Shown one piece after another: positions 27,553 through 37,204 of a stretch of DNA of 64,000 bases. The notes beneath the pieces are model-generated. The model was given only the letters and a program-made list of their open reading frames with translations. It was not told the origin of the DNA and made no database searches. Both the position numbers and the translations under genes were made by a program. Position 1 is the stretch's first letter. The number at the start of each line of letters is the position of its first letter. Origin of the DNA: an uncultured Mucispirillum sp. GTDB taxonomy: Bacteria > Chrysiogenota > Deferribacteres > Deferribacterales > Mucispirillaceae. Where the stretch lies: NCBI GenBank assembly GCA_944325215.1, contig CALUZC010000008.1:22946-86945 (forward strand). Direction: 5' to 3'.

Positions 27553-28833
27553 TTACATATATTTTTTACAATTATCGCCTATATAAAATATTTTGTTGCT
27601 ATTATTTCTTAATACTAAAGTAGAAAATGTATCATATTTATTTATGCAAGCTATTCTTATATATATTTTACTTTCTGTATGAGGAATATCCACCCATAAT
27701 ACTCCCGATTTATTAATAGAGTATTTTTTTTGATTTACTATTGCATCATCTGTAACTACTTCCACCATAAACTCTGTTTTATATGGCACTATCATAAAAA
27801 GTGCGATACTGCTATTCTCACCTTTATTATCTATAAACCATTCACTATATGGACTACCCATTGCATTATCTTGTAATACTAAATTTTTTATTATTTTCTT
27901 ATCATTATTTAATAAGATATCATCAAGATACTCTTCATCAATCATCTTAATTATCTCTAGGATATTATATTTTTTATTATTTTTAATATATTGATCTATG
28001 CTCAGCTTTATTTTATGTGCCTCAAACAACTCATCATATTCTTCGATTACTTTGTTGTATTTTTTTTCTACTTCATCTATTTTATTTAACAAATATTTAA
28101 TGATATTATTTCTATCATATTTAACTGTCTGCCATGATTGTTTTAATATTTGATACTGTGATATTTCTTTCATTAATTTATCAGCTTGTTTTTTGCTGGT
28201 ATTCAACTCTTCATCATTCACTTCACTTTTACACACTAGTAAGCTATATTGTATCATACTGCATATATTCCTAAAATTTTGCAATAGCATCATTTTAACT
28301 TCATCATCAAAATCATTATATTCTGGATAAAATATCAACTCTTGATTTAAAACCCTAAAATCCATTATCTGAGAACTATAATCTGATTCTGATAAGCCCC
28401 ATAAATTCCCTAAACTTGGTATCTCATAATAGATTTTCATTTTATCAAATGGGGGGGGGATTATTTTATCTTTAGTAAAAAATCTAAAGGTATGCTCATT
28501 AAATGGTATCTTATGGTATAAATTTGCAATATTACTACTTTGATTTTCATATGGAGCTATTATATTAACTATAGCTTTATGCTTACATATTCTGTATATC
28601 TCACTCATTATATGATGAAGATCTTCCAAATGCTCTAAACTATGAATTGCTAAAATAACATCAACACTATTATCATCAAAAGGTAATCTTTTATTCATAT
28701 CCGTTACAATATCAACACCAGGCAAATCATCCCTATCCACACCTATGTATCCATTGTGTTTGTTTGGACCACAACCTAACTCAACTTTAACCAATTGTTT
28801 CATATCATCTTTATACATAAAATTATCCCTCAT
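27553..28833 (-). CDS. SAM-dependent methyltransferase with coiled-coil C-terminal extension and C9 tract
   Basis: This 426-residue protein has a class I methyltransferase domain: VKVELGCGPNKHNGYIGVD (about 15-33), DMNKRLPFDDNSVDVILAIHSLEHLED, then INIIAPYENQ. After about residue 200 an unrelated, charged, partly coiled-coil extension follows, and a beta-rich end. It could methylate a sugar or cap the glycan chain; cap-linked coiled coils act as length rulers in some ABC-exported O antigens. A C9 run encodes IPPP at residues 125-128. It is 3 bp after the glycosyltransferase gene upstream. Confidence 0.78.
   Translation of the reverse strand: MRDNFMYKDDMKQLVKVELGCGPNKHNGYIGVDRDDLPGVDIVTDMNKRLPFDDNSVDVILAIHSLEHLEDLHHIMSEIYRICKHKAIVNIIAPYENQSSNIANLYHKIPFNEHTFRFFTKDKIIPPPFDKMKIYYEIPSLGNLWGLSESDYSSQIMDFRVLNQELIFYPEYNDFDDEVKMMLLQNFRNICSMIQYSLLVCKSEVNDEELNTSKKQADKLMKEISQYQILKQSWQTVKYDRNNIIKYLLNKIDEVEKKYNKVIEEYDELFEAHKIKLSIDQYIKNNKKYNILEIIKMIDEEYLDDILLNNDKKIIKNLVLQDNAMGSPYSEWFIDNKGENSSIALFMIVPYKTEFMVEVVTDDAIVNQKKYSINKSGVLWVDIPHTESKIYIRIACINKYDTFSTLVLRNNSNKIFYIGDNCKKYM
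28451..28459 (-). repeat. Poly-C9 homopolymer inside methyltransferase gene
   Basis: Nine G's on the plus strand read as C9 in the coding strand (atc ccc ccc cca). The gene is in frame with nine. A one-base slip would truncate the protein after about 130 residues. It is the second such tract in the same locus, about 6.8 kb from the first. Confidence 0.8.
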
Positions 28834-28836
28834 GAT

Positions 28837-30774
28837 CTAATAATATAACCCTGAATTTACAACATAACTTCCATCACTATTTTTCAGAATTTTTACACAT
28901 GGTGGTATAACATAGAACTCTACTTTGCATTTTAATTCTGTTGTGGTCATAATATTCAACTTTTTGAAATTAAATAATATTTTATCATCAGCAAATTTTA
29001 TATTTGTAACAATATCTCTTATTATATAACCCTCTCTCTGTATTACTAGCCTAGCTACTATATCATTTTCTATTTCGTCTACCATAATTTTAATTTCTAT
29101 GTGATCTATTGGATTACTTACCATATATTTAAATTCTATTTTATTAATTTTTTTTGTATATTTTACTGTCTTATTGTTTATAACTTTTGTTATATATTTA
29201 ATATTATTATTATGAATATTGTTATTAAAAAGTGATTGTAACTTATTTTCTATTTCTTGTATTTCTTGGTAATATTGTCTATTTTCTAATATATTTTTTA
29301 TTACTGTATAGTTATACTCCAAATCTTTTCTGGTATCAAGTATATTATTTTTATATTTACTACTATTTTCTATAATTTGATAAACTAATTCAATATTATC
29401 ATATGCATCTATATCTACAAAACACCTGTTTATTTCCTTTGCTAAAAATCTACTTTTATAGTATTCAAAATTATGATTCTTACCAATATGCATAACAACA
29501 TCTATTTCTAATTCTTCAAGATGTGCCCTTTCATTTATTATATTATTATACTTATTTAGTTGAAAATACTCCTTATTTACATTATCCTGCTCACTATATA
29601 TATATATATAACTATATACTCTTATATTATATTTTTTTGATATATCATCTAATATATATGTAATCCTTTTGTAATCTCTACTATTTAGATTCTTCATTGG
29701 TATTAATATATTTATTATATTTGTATATATTTTATTATTTAAATTTATTTCTTTCAAAATAGGTCTTATTGTATATATATTTTTATCCTGAAATTGATTA
29801 CTTATTTCATATGGCACTAATATATGCTCGCTATTTTTACTAATATTTTTTAAATTTCTCCAATTTCTATAATGTGTAAATAATATATAAGGTATTTTTA
29901 ATTTTTTTATAACTTTTAACCATTGGAAACCACTATCATGTATATCATCTAAAATTACAAGATCTATACCTGATAATTGATAAAAATCATAAAAATTTTT
30001 ATCTATCATTTTTATTGAAATATCTTTACTATTTAACCTATATAAATAAAGATAAAATATATCTTCATTTATAAGATCTGTTATATATAAAATTTTTTTT
30101 ATTTGTTTTTGCATTATCTTATTTTCTATATTTGAAAACATATTACCATATATACTATAACTATCTATTTTTTTATTACTATATCCAACAATTTCATCAT
30201 TAAAAAATGTTATAAATACATCTAATTTTTCTACCACAGCACTTGATACTTCTTCTAATAAAAGATTTTTGTCTTTATAAAGCTCTTCTATTATATCCTT
30301 TTTAATAATACTACCTGAAATTTCAAAAAATACTTCTTTTTTGATAAATAGATTTTTACGGCTATTATATTCAATATAATGATTCTTATTATCACTAAAA
30401 TATCCTACAATTATACTGCAAATTATATCATGGTTTTCTTCTATTAGTTTTGATCTGCAATTATGAAAATAATAGTTATTGTAACTTATTGGTTTGTCAA
30501 TAAATACTATAAATTCACTTGCAATTTGGCTAATAAAATCTTTTATAGATAAATTGTCTACTATATCTATATATTTGATATTAATATCATCTCTTTTAAT
30601 ATGATATAGTATAGCATTGTTATATGTATGCTGCAGCTCTTTGTTGCATATAATCATTAACTGTATATTTCTAATTGTTTGTTCATTGATACTTTTAATA
30701 AGCTTTTCTATATCTTCAATATTATTTTCTAACTTTATAACCAGGGATATATTAGGTTTTATTTTATTTTCCAT
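28837..30774 (-). CDS. Two-domain glycosyltransferase-like protein
   Basis: This 645-residue protein starts like a GT2 domain (ISLVIKLENNIEDIEKLIKS) but lacks a clear DxD. The second part (about 225-500) resembles a GT1/GT4-like double Rossmann domain: KKILYITDLIN, GIDLVILDDIH, ILFTHYRNW, then a region ending in DVVMHIGKNHNF. The last 110 residues are probably beta-rich. The degenerate N-terminal motifs suggest a binding or structural role for that half. (TA)8 at 29595-29610 lies within it and encodes YIYIY. It overlaps the next gene by 11 bp. Specific sugar unknown. Confidence 0.68.
   Translation of the reverse strand: MENKIKPNISLVIKLENNIEDIEKLIKSINEQTIRNIQLMIICNKELQHTYNNAILYHIKRDDINIKYIDIVDNLSIKDFISQIASEFIVFIDKPISYNNYYFHNCRSKLIEENHDIICSIIVGYFSDNKNHYIEYNSRKNLFIKKEVFFEISGSIIKKDIIEELYKDKNLLLEEVSSAVVEKLDVFITFFNDEIVGYSNKKIDSYSIYGNMFSNIENKIMQKQIKKILYITDLINEDIFYLYLYRLNSKDISIKMIDKNFYDFYQLSGIDLVILDDIHDSGFQWLKVIKKLKIPYILFTHYRNWRNLKNISKNSEHILVPYEISNQFQDKNIYTIRPILKEINLNNKIYTNIINILIPMKNLNSRDYKRITYILDDISKKYNIRVYSYIYIYSEQDNVNKEYFQLNKYNNIINERAHLEELEIDVVMHIGKNHNFEYYKSRFLAKEINRCFVDIDAYDNIELVYQIIENSSKYKNNILDTRKDLEYNYTVIKNILENRQYYQEIQEIENKLQSLFNNNIHNNNIKYITKVINNKTVKYTKKINKIEFKYMVSNPIDHIEIKIMVDEIENDIVARLVIQREGYIIRDIVTNIKFADDKILFNFKKLNIMTTTELKCKVEFYVIPPCVKILKNSDGSYVVNSGLYY
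29595..29610 (-). repeat. (TA)8 dinucleotide repeat in coding sequence
   Basis: Eight TA units run within the glycosyltransferase gene. A change of one unit would shift the frame. TA runs are common in AT-rich DNA, so this is a weaker contingency candidate than the G/C tracts. Confidence 0.6.
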
Positions 30775-31963
30775 ATATTAACCTATTTATTTTATTAAAT
30801 ATTCTTCTTACTATATTACATAAAGCTATATGCATTTGGTAGTTTTCAAACTCATACAGTATGATATATATATATTTAATATATTTTTTATTTGTAATTC
30901 TATAATTCTTTTTTGGTAAATTATATATAGCAATAGAATTATTTATACTAATTTTCCTATTAAATGGTATTTGATTAATTAATTGTTTTTCTATTTCTTC
31001 TTCTGTATTGTTTTGACGTAAGTATTCATTGGCATTATTTATAATATTATATCGCAAATCTTTATTTTCTATAAGTTTAATTATAGTATTTTTCCAACTA
31101 ATAGGATTATTATCGCATAATAAGCCATTTACTTCATTTTTTACAACTAAATTAAATGGAGGAACATCTGAATATATTCCTGCCATATATCTACTAGCAT
31201 ACTCAAGAAACTTATTATGATATTTACATGCTGTAAAATAATTTGACTCTAAAGGTGCAAGCCCAATATCCCATGATAAACTCATCATTGCTGCTTTATA
31301 TTCATCATAATCTTTTGTCATTGGGATATATTTTACTTTACTTAATCTATTTATTAATGATGGCTTTGCCCCAAAAAATTCAAAATACACTTGTTCTTTG
31401 TATATTTCTTCTATTTCTACTAATACATCACTTAATAAATAGTCTATATATTCAGCATGCCCAATACCACCTGAAAAACCAATTGTTATTTTATCTTTGT
31501 TTTGTTGGGGTATATTTTTTGTTTTATCTAGTAAAAGTGATACTGCTTGTATATGCGCATTTTGTGAAAATATATATCCGTATCTATCTATTATTAGCTG
31601 ACTTGATGACCATAAGCAATCTGAATAACTCATAATTTTCCTTATTGTTTTTTGAGTTCTTTGTTGTCTAAATATTCCATTACTTCTAATTAAAGGTGGA
31701 ATATTTATCAGATCATCATCTAAAAAATATACTATATATTTATTCCTACTAAATGCATATTCTACTATTTCTAATTCATAAAAATGGCTAAATCTACAAC
31801 AAACCAGTATGTCACACCAGTCAATATCTTTTGATGATGCCTCCCTATTTCTCATATATCTTAAATTTATGTATCCACTATTTTTTAATTTTAACAAAGG
31901 CTCCTTTATACCTAAGTCAAATGATGGCATATATTCCATTGTTAAGGCTAAAACATTATTCAT
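30764..31963 (-). CDS. Glycosyltransferase, GT4/GT1-like
   Basis: This 399-residue protein shows the pattern of GT-B enzymes of polysaccharide loci. DILVCCRFSH and YFLDDDLINIPPL lie in the N-terminal half. The C-terminal half begins with ITIGFSGGIGHAEYIDYLL (about 160-178), continues with DIGLAPLESNYFTACKYHNKFLEYASRYMAGIYS, then NEVNGLLCDN. The latter is the E-x7-E-like donor-binding region. It overlaps the neighbours on both sides (1 bp and 11 bp). It likely adds one sugar of the glycan; donor and linkage cannot be read from sequence. The basic C-terminal tail may touch the membrane. Confidence 0.82.
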   Translation of the reverse strand: MNNVLALTMEYMPSFDLGIKEPLLKLKNSGYINLRYMRNREASSKDIDWCDILVCCRFSHFYELEIVEYAFSRNKYIVYFLDDDLINIPPLIRSNGIFRQQRTQKTIRKIMSYSDCLWSSSQLIIDRYGYIFSQNAHIQAVSLLLDKTKNIPQQNKDKITIGFSGGIGHAEYIDYLLSDVLVEIEEIYKEQVYFEFFGAKPSLINRLSKVKYIPMTKDYDEYKAAMMSLSWDIGLAPLESNYFTACKYHNKFLEYASRYMAGIYSDVPPFNLVVKNEVNGLLCDNNPISWKNTIIKLIENKDLRYNIINNANEYLRQNNTEEEIEKQLINQIPFNRKISINNSIAIYNLPKKNYRITNKKYIKYIYIILYEFENYQMHIALCNIVRRIFNKINRLIYGK

Positions 31964-32715
31964 TATATACTACCATCTTTACAATGATTTAAATAAAAGT
32001 TTATTGAATTATCAGGTGTGCCATCATACATAATAGCATGATTACCTATCACAATACATCTATTACACATTTCCTTTATTAAATCTAAACTATGCGAAAC
32101 CATTACTACTATATTTGCATTATCAATTAAATTATTCATTCTTTTAACTGCTTTATCAATAAAATTAACATCTCCACCTGCAAAAATTTCATCGATTAAT
32201 AATATATCTGCATCAACTTCTGTAGCAACAGCAAATGCAAGTCTTCCATACATTCCTGTTGAGTAATATTTAATTGGCATATCAATAAATTCATTTAATT
32301 CTGAAAAATCTATAATTTTACTCTCAATTTCCTGCATCTGCTTCTTAGTAAAACCTAATATTGCACCATTAAGATATATATTTTCTCTTCCTGTTAATTC
32401 TGGATTAAAACCTGCACCTAACTCAATTAACGGCACTACCTTGCCTGAAACATCAATAGTTCCTTCTGTTGGTGTATATATTTTTGATATTAATTTTAAA
32501 AAGGTACTTTTTCCTGCACCATTTAGCCCTATTATACCGAGCCTATCACCCTTATTTATTTCAATATTAATATTCTTTAATACCCATAAATCATGTTTAT
32601 TTTCACTATATCGTGATTTTTTAAACATATTTACAAATGCTTCTTTAATTGTTAATCCTTGATCTTTATATATTCTTAGTTTAAGTGATACATTATTAAA
32701 AACAATCCTACTCAT
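31963..32715 (-). CDS. wzt: Polysaccharide ABC exporter, ATP-binding subunit (Wzt/KpsT-like)
   Basis: This 250-residue ATPase has Walker A GLNGAGKST at 63-71. ELGAGFNPELTGRENIYLNG is typical of O-antigen and teichoic acid exporters. The signature-like YSTGMYGRLAFAVAT and Walker B ADILLIDEIFAGGD follow. It drives export of a finished, lipid-linked polysaccharide across the inner membrane with the permease gene upstream. It lacks the C-terminal carbohydrate-binding domain seen in Wzt of O8/O9a-type systems, so chain-end recognition must be done otherwise or is absent. Confidence 0.93.
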   Translation of the reverse strand: MSRIVFNNVSLKLRIYKDQGLTIKEAFVNMFKKSRYSENKHDLWVLKNINIEINKGDRLGIIGLNGAGKSTFLKLISKIYTPTEGTIDVSGKVVPLIELGAGFNPELTGRENIYLNGAILGFTKKQMQEIESKIIDFSELNEFIDMPIKYYSTGMYGRLAFAVATEVDADILLIDEIFAGGDVNFIDKAVKRMNNLIDNANIVVMVSHSLDLIKEMCNRCIVIGNHAIMYDGTPDNSINFYLNHCKDGSI

Positions 32716-32730
32716 TTATAACTCCATCTT

Positions 32731-33513
32731 TTATAAACGATAAACAATATTTTGCTCATTTTTATAAAATATAAAGATGCCAACTAGAAAACATGAAAAC
32801 GCAATCAATACTGATATAGTAATAGTTTTTAAATCAGGAAAAACATTATTATATATTGGAGCTCTAAAAAGTTCAATTATATAATACACAGGATTTAAGT
32901 AAAATAGATACCTTATTTTTTCTGGAATAAGATTTATAGGATATAATATAGGCGTATAATAGTACCAAACACTTAAAATGATACCTACAATATATTTCAT
33001 ATCTCTAAAATATACATTCAATATTGAAATAATCAAGGCATTACCTAATGTAAAAATATACAATATCATAAAAGATATAGGTAAAAATATTAGACTTAAG
33101 GATATTTTAGCACCAAGCCCTAGCATAATAACAAACAAAGCACCCATGGAAAAAAGCATTGTAATAAAGTTTGATGTTGTTGATACAACAGGAAAAATAA
33201 CTTTGGGTATATAAATTTTTTTTATATAACCTTCATTATTAATTATTGCAACACTTGATGTATCTATTGACATGGCAATAAAATTCCATGGAATAAGCCC
33301 TGCAAATAAAAATATTGCAAATTCGTTTAAATCAAACCTCATTATTGTACTAAAAACTATTGAAGTGATTGTCATAGTAGCAATAGGGTTTAATAATGAC
33401 CAGAAAAAACCCAGTAAGCTCCTTTTGTATTTAATAGTAAGATCCTGATTTATAAAATTCATTATGATATAATGACTTGTTCTTATATCATTAATAAATT
33501 TATAAAGCATCAT
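32731..33513 (-). CDS. wzm: Polysaccharide ABC exporter, permease subunit (Wzm-like)
   Basis: This protein of about 260 residues has six membrane helices and the ABC-2 pattern: KYKRSLLGFFWSLLNPIATM near the start, FLFAGLIPWNFIA, and YYTPILYPINLIPE plus LNPVYYIIELFRAPI near the end. It forms the export channel with the ATPase subunit 15 bp downstream. A GTG at 33519 and two ATGs (33513, 33510) are possible starts. The ATG at 33513 is chosen for spacing to GAG at 9 nt upstream. All overlap the end of the aminotransferase gene, showing coupling. Confidence 0.92.
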   Translation of the reverse strand: MMLYKFINDIRTSHYIIMNFINQDLTIKYKRSLLGFFWSLLNPIATMTITSIVFSTIMRFDLNEFAIFLFAGLIPWNFIAMSIDTSSVAIINNEGYIKKIYIPKVIFPVVSTTSNFITMLFSMGALFVIMLGLGAKISLSLIFLPISFMILYIFTLGNALIISILNVYFRDMKYIVGIILSVWYYYTPILYPINLIPEKIRYLFYLNPVYYIIELFRAPIYNNVFPDLKTITISVLIAFSCFLVGIFIFYKNEQNIVYRL

Positions 33514-34648
33514 TACCACTCGTATAGTTATTTACAACCTCCGCTATTTTCAGAATATCTTCTTCACTAAGCCACAAATGAAGTGGTAATGTTAATATGT
33601 GATTTGATACTTTCTTTGCTTTTGGGCATGTATCTATATCCTCGTGAAATAGTGAATATTCTCTATTATCCCTATAATGAACACCAGCATATATTTCATG
33701 TTTTGCTAGTTCATTCATTAATCCATCTCTATCTTCTACCTCAATTTCATATATATGATAGCTACACTCATCTTTATATGGTGCATCAATAATTCTCACC
33801 TTATCATTATTTTCAAAACATTTATCATATGTTCTTGCTAATTTTCTTCTATACTCATTATCCTCATCAACATATTTAAGTTGAACAATACCTATCGCTG
33901 CAATGATTGAATTTCCATGATACTTATATCCTAAATAATCTACACTGTATCTCCATTTATATGTTCCTTTATCATTACTTCTTGTAAAAGTATCTTTATT
34001 TATCCCTAACCATGTTAATTTGCGACATAAAGCATCATAATCATTTGATGAAAAACATATCATTCCACTATCAGATGTAGGTAAATTCTTCACTGCTTGA
34101 AATGAATATACCGTTACATCTACTCCATCCCATGTACCAGGAAAAACACCATTAACTCTTGTTCCTGTCATATGTGCAGCATCTAATATTAATTTTAGGT
34201 TATATTTTTTACACAACTGCACTACTTTCTCTAACTGCCCTACACGACCACCATAACCTACAAAAATTACTGCTTTTGATCTTTTAGTAATTTTCTTTTC
34301 AAGATCAACTGGATCAATACATAAATACTCATCTACATCAACAAATACAGGCACCATAGATTCGTATAATATAGCATGGTTAGTAGAAACAAATGTAATT
34401 GGAGTTGTCAATATTTCATCTTCATCTGACCAGTTGTTTTCCATTTTAAGTATCTTTACTGCAAGATGTAAACCTGCTGTTGCAGAATTAAGAAAATGGG
34501 CATTATTATGATTAGTATACTCTTTCCATTTATTTTCGAATTCAACAGTTTTAAATCCCAATCCTGTCCAACCAACTTCCAGGCACTCCTTAATTTCTTC
34601 TAGACATTCTTCAACACGATATTTTGGTTTTAATACTTGAATAGCCAT
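33500..34648 (-). CDS. DegT/DnrJ/EryC1/StrS-family PLP aminotransferase
   Basis: This 382-residue protein shows the sugar-aminotransferase pattern: TPITFVSTNHAILY, LILDAAHMTGTRV, then YSFQAVKNLPTSDSG with the PLP lysine at K187. The family converts keto sugars on nucleotides to amino sugars. GGAGGATTATT precedes the ATG. It is the first gene of the exporter cluster (aminotransferase, permease, ATPase), 131 bp from the acyl-ligase cassette. A GNAT gene at 21756 may acylate its product. The nucleotide-sugar substrate is unknown. Confidence 0.9.
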   Translation of the reverse strand: MAIQVLKPKYRVEECLEEIKECLEVGWTGLGFKTVEFENKWKEYTNHNNAHFLNSATAGLHLAVKILKMENNWSDEDEILTTPITFVSTNHAILYESMVPVFVDVDEYLCIDPVDLEKKITKRSKAVIFVGYGGRVGQLEKVVQLCKKYNLKLILDAAHMTGTRVNGVFPGTWDGVDVTVYSFQAVKNLPTSDSGMICFSSNDYDALCRKLTWLGINKDTFTRSNDKGTYKWRYSVDYLGYKYHGNSIIAAIGIVQLKYVDEDNEYRRKLARTYDKCFENNDKVRIIDAPYKDECSYHIYEIEVEDRDGLMNELAKHEIYAGVHYRDNREYSLFHEDIDTCPKAKKVSNHILTLPLHLWLSEEDILKIAEVVNNYTSGNDAL

Positions 34649-34779
34649 AATAATCCTCCTTGCAATTCATTAAATTAATTAATAAATCAATATTACAAAA
34701 TAAATATAATTATATAGTAAATCATCTTTTATTTGTTTATATAATTATAATTATTAAATAAAATGATAGATAATAGCAT

Positions 34780-36126
34780 TTATTTTCTATCCTTTTTTAG
34801 CCTTACGCTATGTATTTCTTCTTCACTTACAAGTTCAATTTGTTGTGGTATTTTATAGGACTCCAGCTTACCTTTTGCAAATTCTCTCATTCTTTTTTGG
34901 AAATCTTTTTTACTTTCATCAGTTGATATTTTAAATTTTGCAAAAACAATATTTCCCATTAAAGGATTTTCTTCCCCTCTTACAGCAATATCTTCTACTC
35001 CAGGCATCTCTAAAAAGAAACTTTCCACTTCTGCAGGGTAAACTTTTTCTCCACCCACATTTATAATTTCTGATTTTCTGCCTAATATTTTAAAATATTC
35101 ACCATCTTGCTCTACCATATCCATAGTCATAAACCAGCCATCTTCTGTATATGGGCTTGGTGCATTTAAGTAACCTAACATACCAGAATTTGCTTTAATT
35201 TCTAGCATGTTATTTCTAACTCTCGTTTCAAATCCTGCACCACCTAATTTTACCCATAATGAATCATTTGATTTTGATTTGGTATCTAATATACCAACTT
35301 CTGATAGTCCATAAGTTTGCAAAATTCTAATATTTGGAAAAAGGCTGCTAAACCTTAATAAAGTGCTTTCTGGCATTACTTCTGTTCCATAAGATACTGT
35401 TTCTAAAGATGATAAATCATATTTTTTATATGCTTCTGATAATAATATCATATTAATAAATGTAGGTGAAACAGGTAGAGTTTGAACTTTATATTTTTCT
35501 ACTATTCTTAAAACATTATCTGGAGTTCTATCTCTAATAGTTATAACACAGCCACCATTTGAAATATTATAAAATAATGTATTTACTCCACCAATATGGT
35601 CAAACATTAAAAATGTAATCATTCTTTTTGTTTTGCGTTCTATTTTAAATTTTTCTAAAATTTTTGCAAAATCATGTAAAGCACCTTTACTAACACCAGT
35701 TGAACCAGAAGAAAACAGTATTAAGCCTGGGTGGTTAATTTCTCTTAATGATTTATATAGTTCTGGTTCACTAGTATTATATTTTCTTTCAGTAATGCTT
35801 ACAAGCTCTTCATCATCTAGCACAATAACATATTTTGCTTGAGCTATCTTTATAAACTCTTCTTTTTTATCTTTTAAAGCTTTAGTAAGAGGGACAATTA
35901 TACAGTTTTTATTGATTAATGCAAGCAAATAAGCTGTTGATATCGGAGAGAAATCACCTTCTAATGATACTACATCTCCATTTTGAACATTATTTTCATC
36001 AAGTATTTGCAATGCTTTATTGTAATGTTCTAATACTTGACTGTATTTATATACTTTATCTTTTAAAATAAAAGCATCTTCATTTTGAAAATCTTGCATT
36101 TTTTTAATTATAAATTCTGCATACAT
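34780..36126 (-). CDS. AMP-binding (ANL superfamily) acyl-activating enzyme
   Basis: This 448-residue adenylating enzyme has the P-loop-like LILFSSGSTGVSKG (about 135-148), the A5 motif YGLSEVG and the A8-like segment ILGRKSEIINVGGEKVYPAEVE. The C-terminal lysine region ends KLESYKIPQQIELV, then RLKKDRK. It should activate a carboxylic acid as acyl-AMP and load it on CoA or, given the next genes, on the acyl carrier protein. At 448 residues it is shorter than typical acyl-CoA synthetases, fitting ACP-loading members. It is 2 bp after the reductase gene. Confidence 0.88.
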   Translation of the reverse strand: MYAEFIIKKMQDFQNEDAFILKDKVYKYSQVLEHYNKALQILDENNVQNGDVVSLEGDFSPISTAYLLALINKNCIIVPLTKALKDKKEEFIKIAQAKYVIVLDDEELVSITERKYNTSEPELYKSLREINHPGLILFSSGSTGVSKGALHDFAKILEKFKIERKTKRMITFLMFDHIGGVNTLFYNISNGGCVITIRDRTPDNVLRIVEKYKVQTLPVSPTFINMILLSEAYKKYDLSSLETVSYGTEVMPESTLLRFSSLFPNIRILQTYGLSEVGILDTKSKSNDSLWVKLGGAGFETRVRNNMLEIKANSGMLGYLNAPSPYTEDGWFMTMDMVEQDGEYFKILGRKSEIINVGGEKVYPAEVESFFLEMPGVEDIAVRGEENPLMGNIVFAKFKISTDESKKDFQKRMREFAKGKLESYKIPQQIELVSEEEIHSVRLKKDRK

Positions 36127-36128
36127 TA

Positions 36129-36827
36129 CTACATACCCCCAAGATATAACTTTTGCCCTGTAATGCTGTGACTTTCTTCTTTTAAGAAAAAGTCTATAAT
36201 ATTTATAACATCTTTAATAGTTCCTAATTTTTTTAAAGTTTGCGAATTTATAAGTTCTTCAATTTTATGTTTTGGGACATTTTTTATTAAATCCGTCTCT
36301 ATAGGACTAGGACCAACAGTATTTACAGTAATACCAAACTCTGCAAATTCTTTTGCCAAAACATCTGTAAGGGTAACTATGGCCGCCTTTGAAGCTGCAT
36401 AAACTGCTTCTCCAGCTAACTTTAATGGAACTGCTACAGTGCTAAAATTTACAATTCTTCCATATTTATTTTTTTGCATTAATTTTGCTGCTTCCCTACA
36501 AAATAAAAATGTACCCATAACATTTGTATTAAAAACTTTATCAAGAGTTTGTTTTGGTGTCAGTAATGAATGGTTCATGGAAGCAATCCCAGCATTATTA
36601 ATTAAATTATCTAATCTACCAAAATCATTCCTAATTTGTTTGAAGATACTAAGCACATCTTTTTCATTTGATACATCAGCAATATGGTGAGTATATCCTT
36701 CTAGTTGCCATTCTATTGGACTTCGGCTACAGCCTATAACTATATGCCCTTTTTTAATATAATGCTCAACTAGTGCTTTACCAATTCCTTTTCTTGTTCC
36801 TGTAATTAATGTAATTTTATCTGACAT
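36129..36827 (-). CDS. Short-chain dehydrogenase/reductase (FabG-like ketoreductase)
   Basis: This 232-residue SDR has LITGTRKGIGKAL (cofactor loop, about 8-20), LINNAGIA, a serine in FSTVAVP, and Y143-x3-K147 (YAASK). The tail GQKLYLGGM is like FabG. In an ACP/acyl-ligase cassette it most likely reduces a 3-keto acyl-ACP or makes a hydroxyacyl group. A sugar reductase is the alternative. It lies 3 bp after the ACP gene and 2 bp before the ligase gene. Confidence 0.87.
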   Translation of the reverse strand: MSDKITLITGTRKGIGKALVEHYIKKGHIVIGCSRSPIEWQLEGYTHHIADVSNEKDVLSIFKQIRNDFGRLDNLINNAGIASMNHSLLTPKQTLDKVFNTNVMGTFLFCREAAKLMQKNKYGRIVNFSTVAVPLKLAGEAVYAASKAAIVTLTDVLAKEFAEFGITVNTVGPSPIETDLIKNVPKHKIEELINSQTLKKLGTIKDVINIIDFFLKEESHSITGQKLYLGGM

Positions 36828-36830
36828 TAC

Positions 36831-37118
36831 TTATTTTGCCTCTGCCAAAAGTTCATCAATATATTCTGATAATGTAGTTACTGTTCTAAATGGGCTATTA
36901 CTTCTAGACATTGCCTGTGGTGTAGCTAATATTAATGTTTTATCAGTAAGTTCTGATATTTTATCTTGAACAGCTATTACAAAACGAACTAACGTAATAG
37001 AATCAAAGTATGCACCATCTCCAAAAATTTTAAGTTCTGGAGAAAGCTCATAGTCAAATTCTTCCTCTTCTTTAAATTCTTGTAAAACTGGATATATTAT
37101 CTCTTCTATTATGTTCAT
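36831..37118 (-). CDS. Acyl carrier protein
   Basis: This 95-residue acidic protein has the phosphopantetheine attachment serine S40 in YFDSITLVRFV, the D-S-(I/L) motif of carrier proteins. It is followed by predicted helices as in ACP. It is longer at the N-terminus than fatty-acid ACP and starts the ACP, reductase, ligase cassette. GGAGGAGCAG lies just before the ATG. A dedicated ACP suggests that an unusual acyl group is built and then moved to a sugar or lipid of the surface glycan. Confidence 0.85.
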   Translation of the reverse strand: MNIIEEIIYPVLQEFKEEEEFDYELSPELKIFGDGAYFDSITLVRFVIAVQDKISELTDKTLILATPQAMSRSNSPFRTVTTLSEYIDELLAEAK

Positions 37119-37204
37119 GATTCTGCTCCTCCGTTTAATAATTTTGTATAACCTACTATATATAATATGTAAATGTCAATAAGATTTTAAAGAAAATTGT
37201 ATAA

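Noticed and set aside
13370..37118. Prophage or integrative plasmid
   Set aside because: No integrase, capsid, portal, terminase or conjugation genes; contents are surface-glycan enzymes and an exporter.
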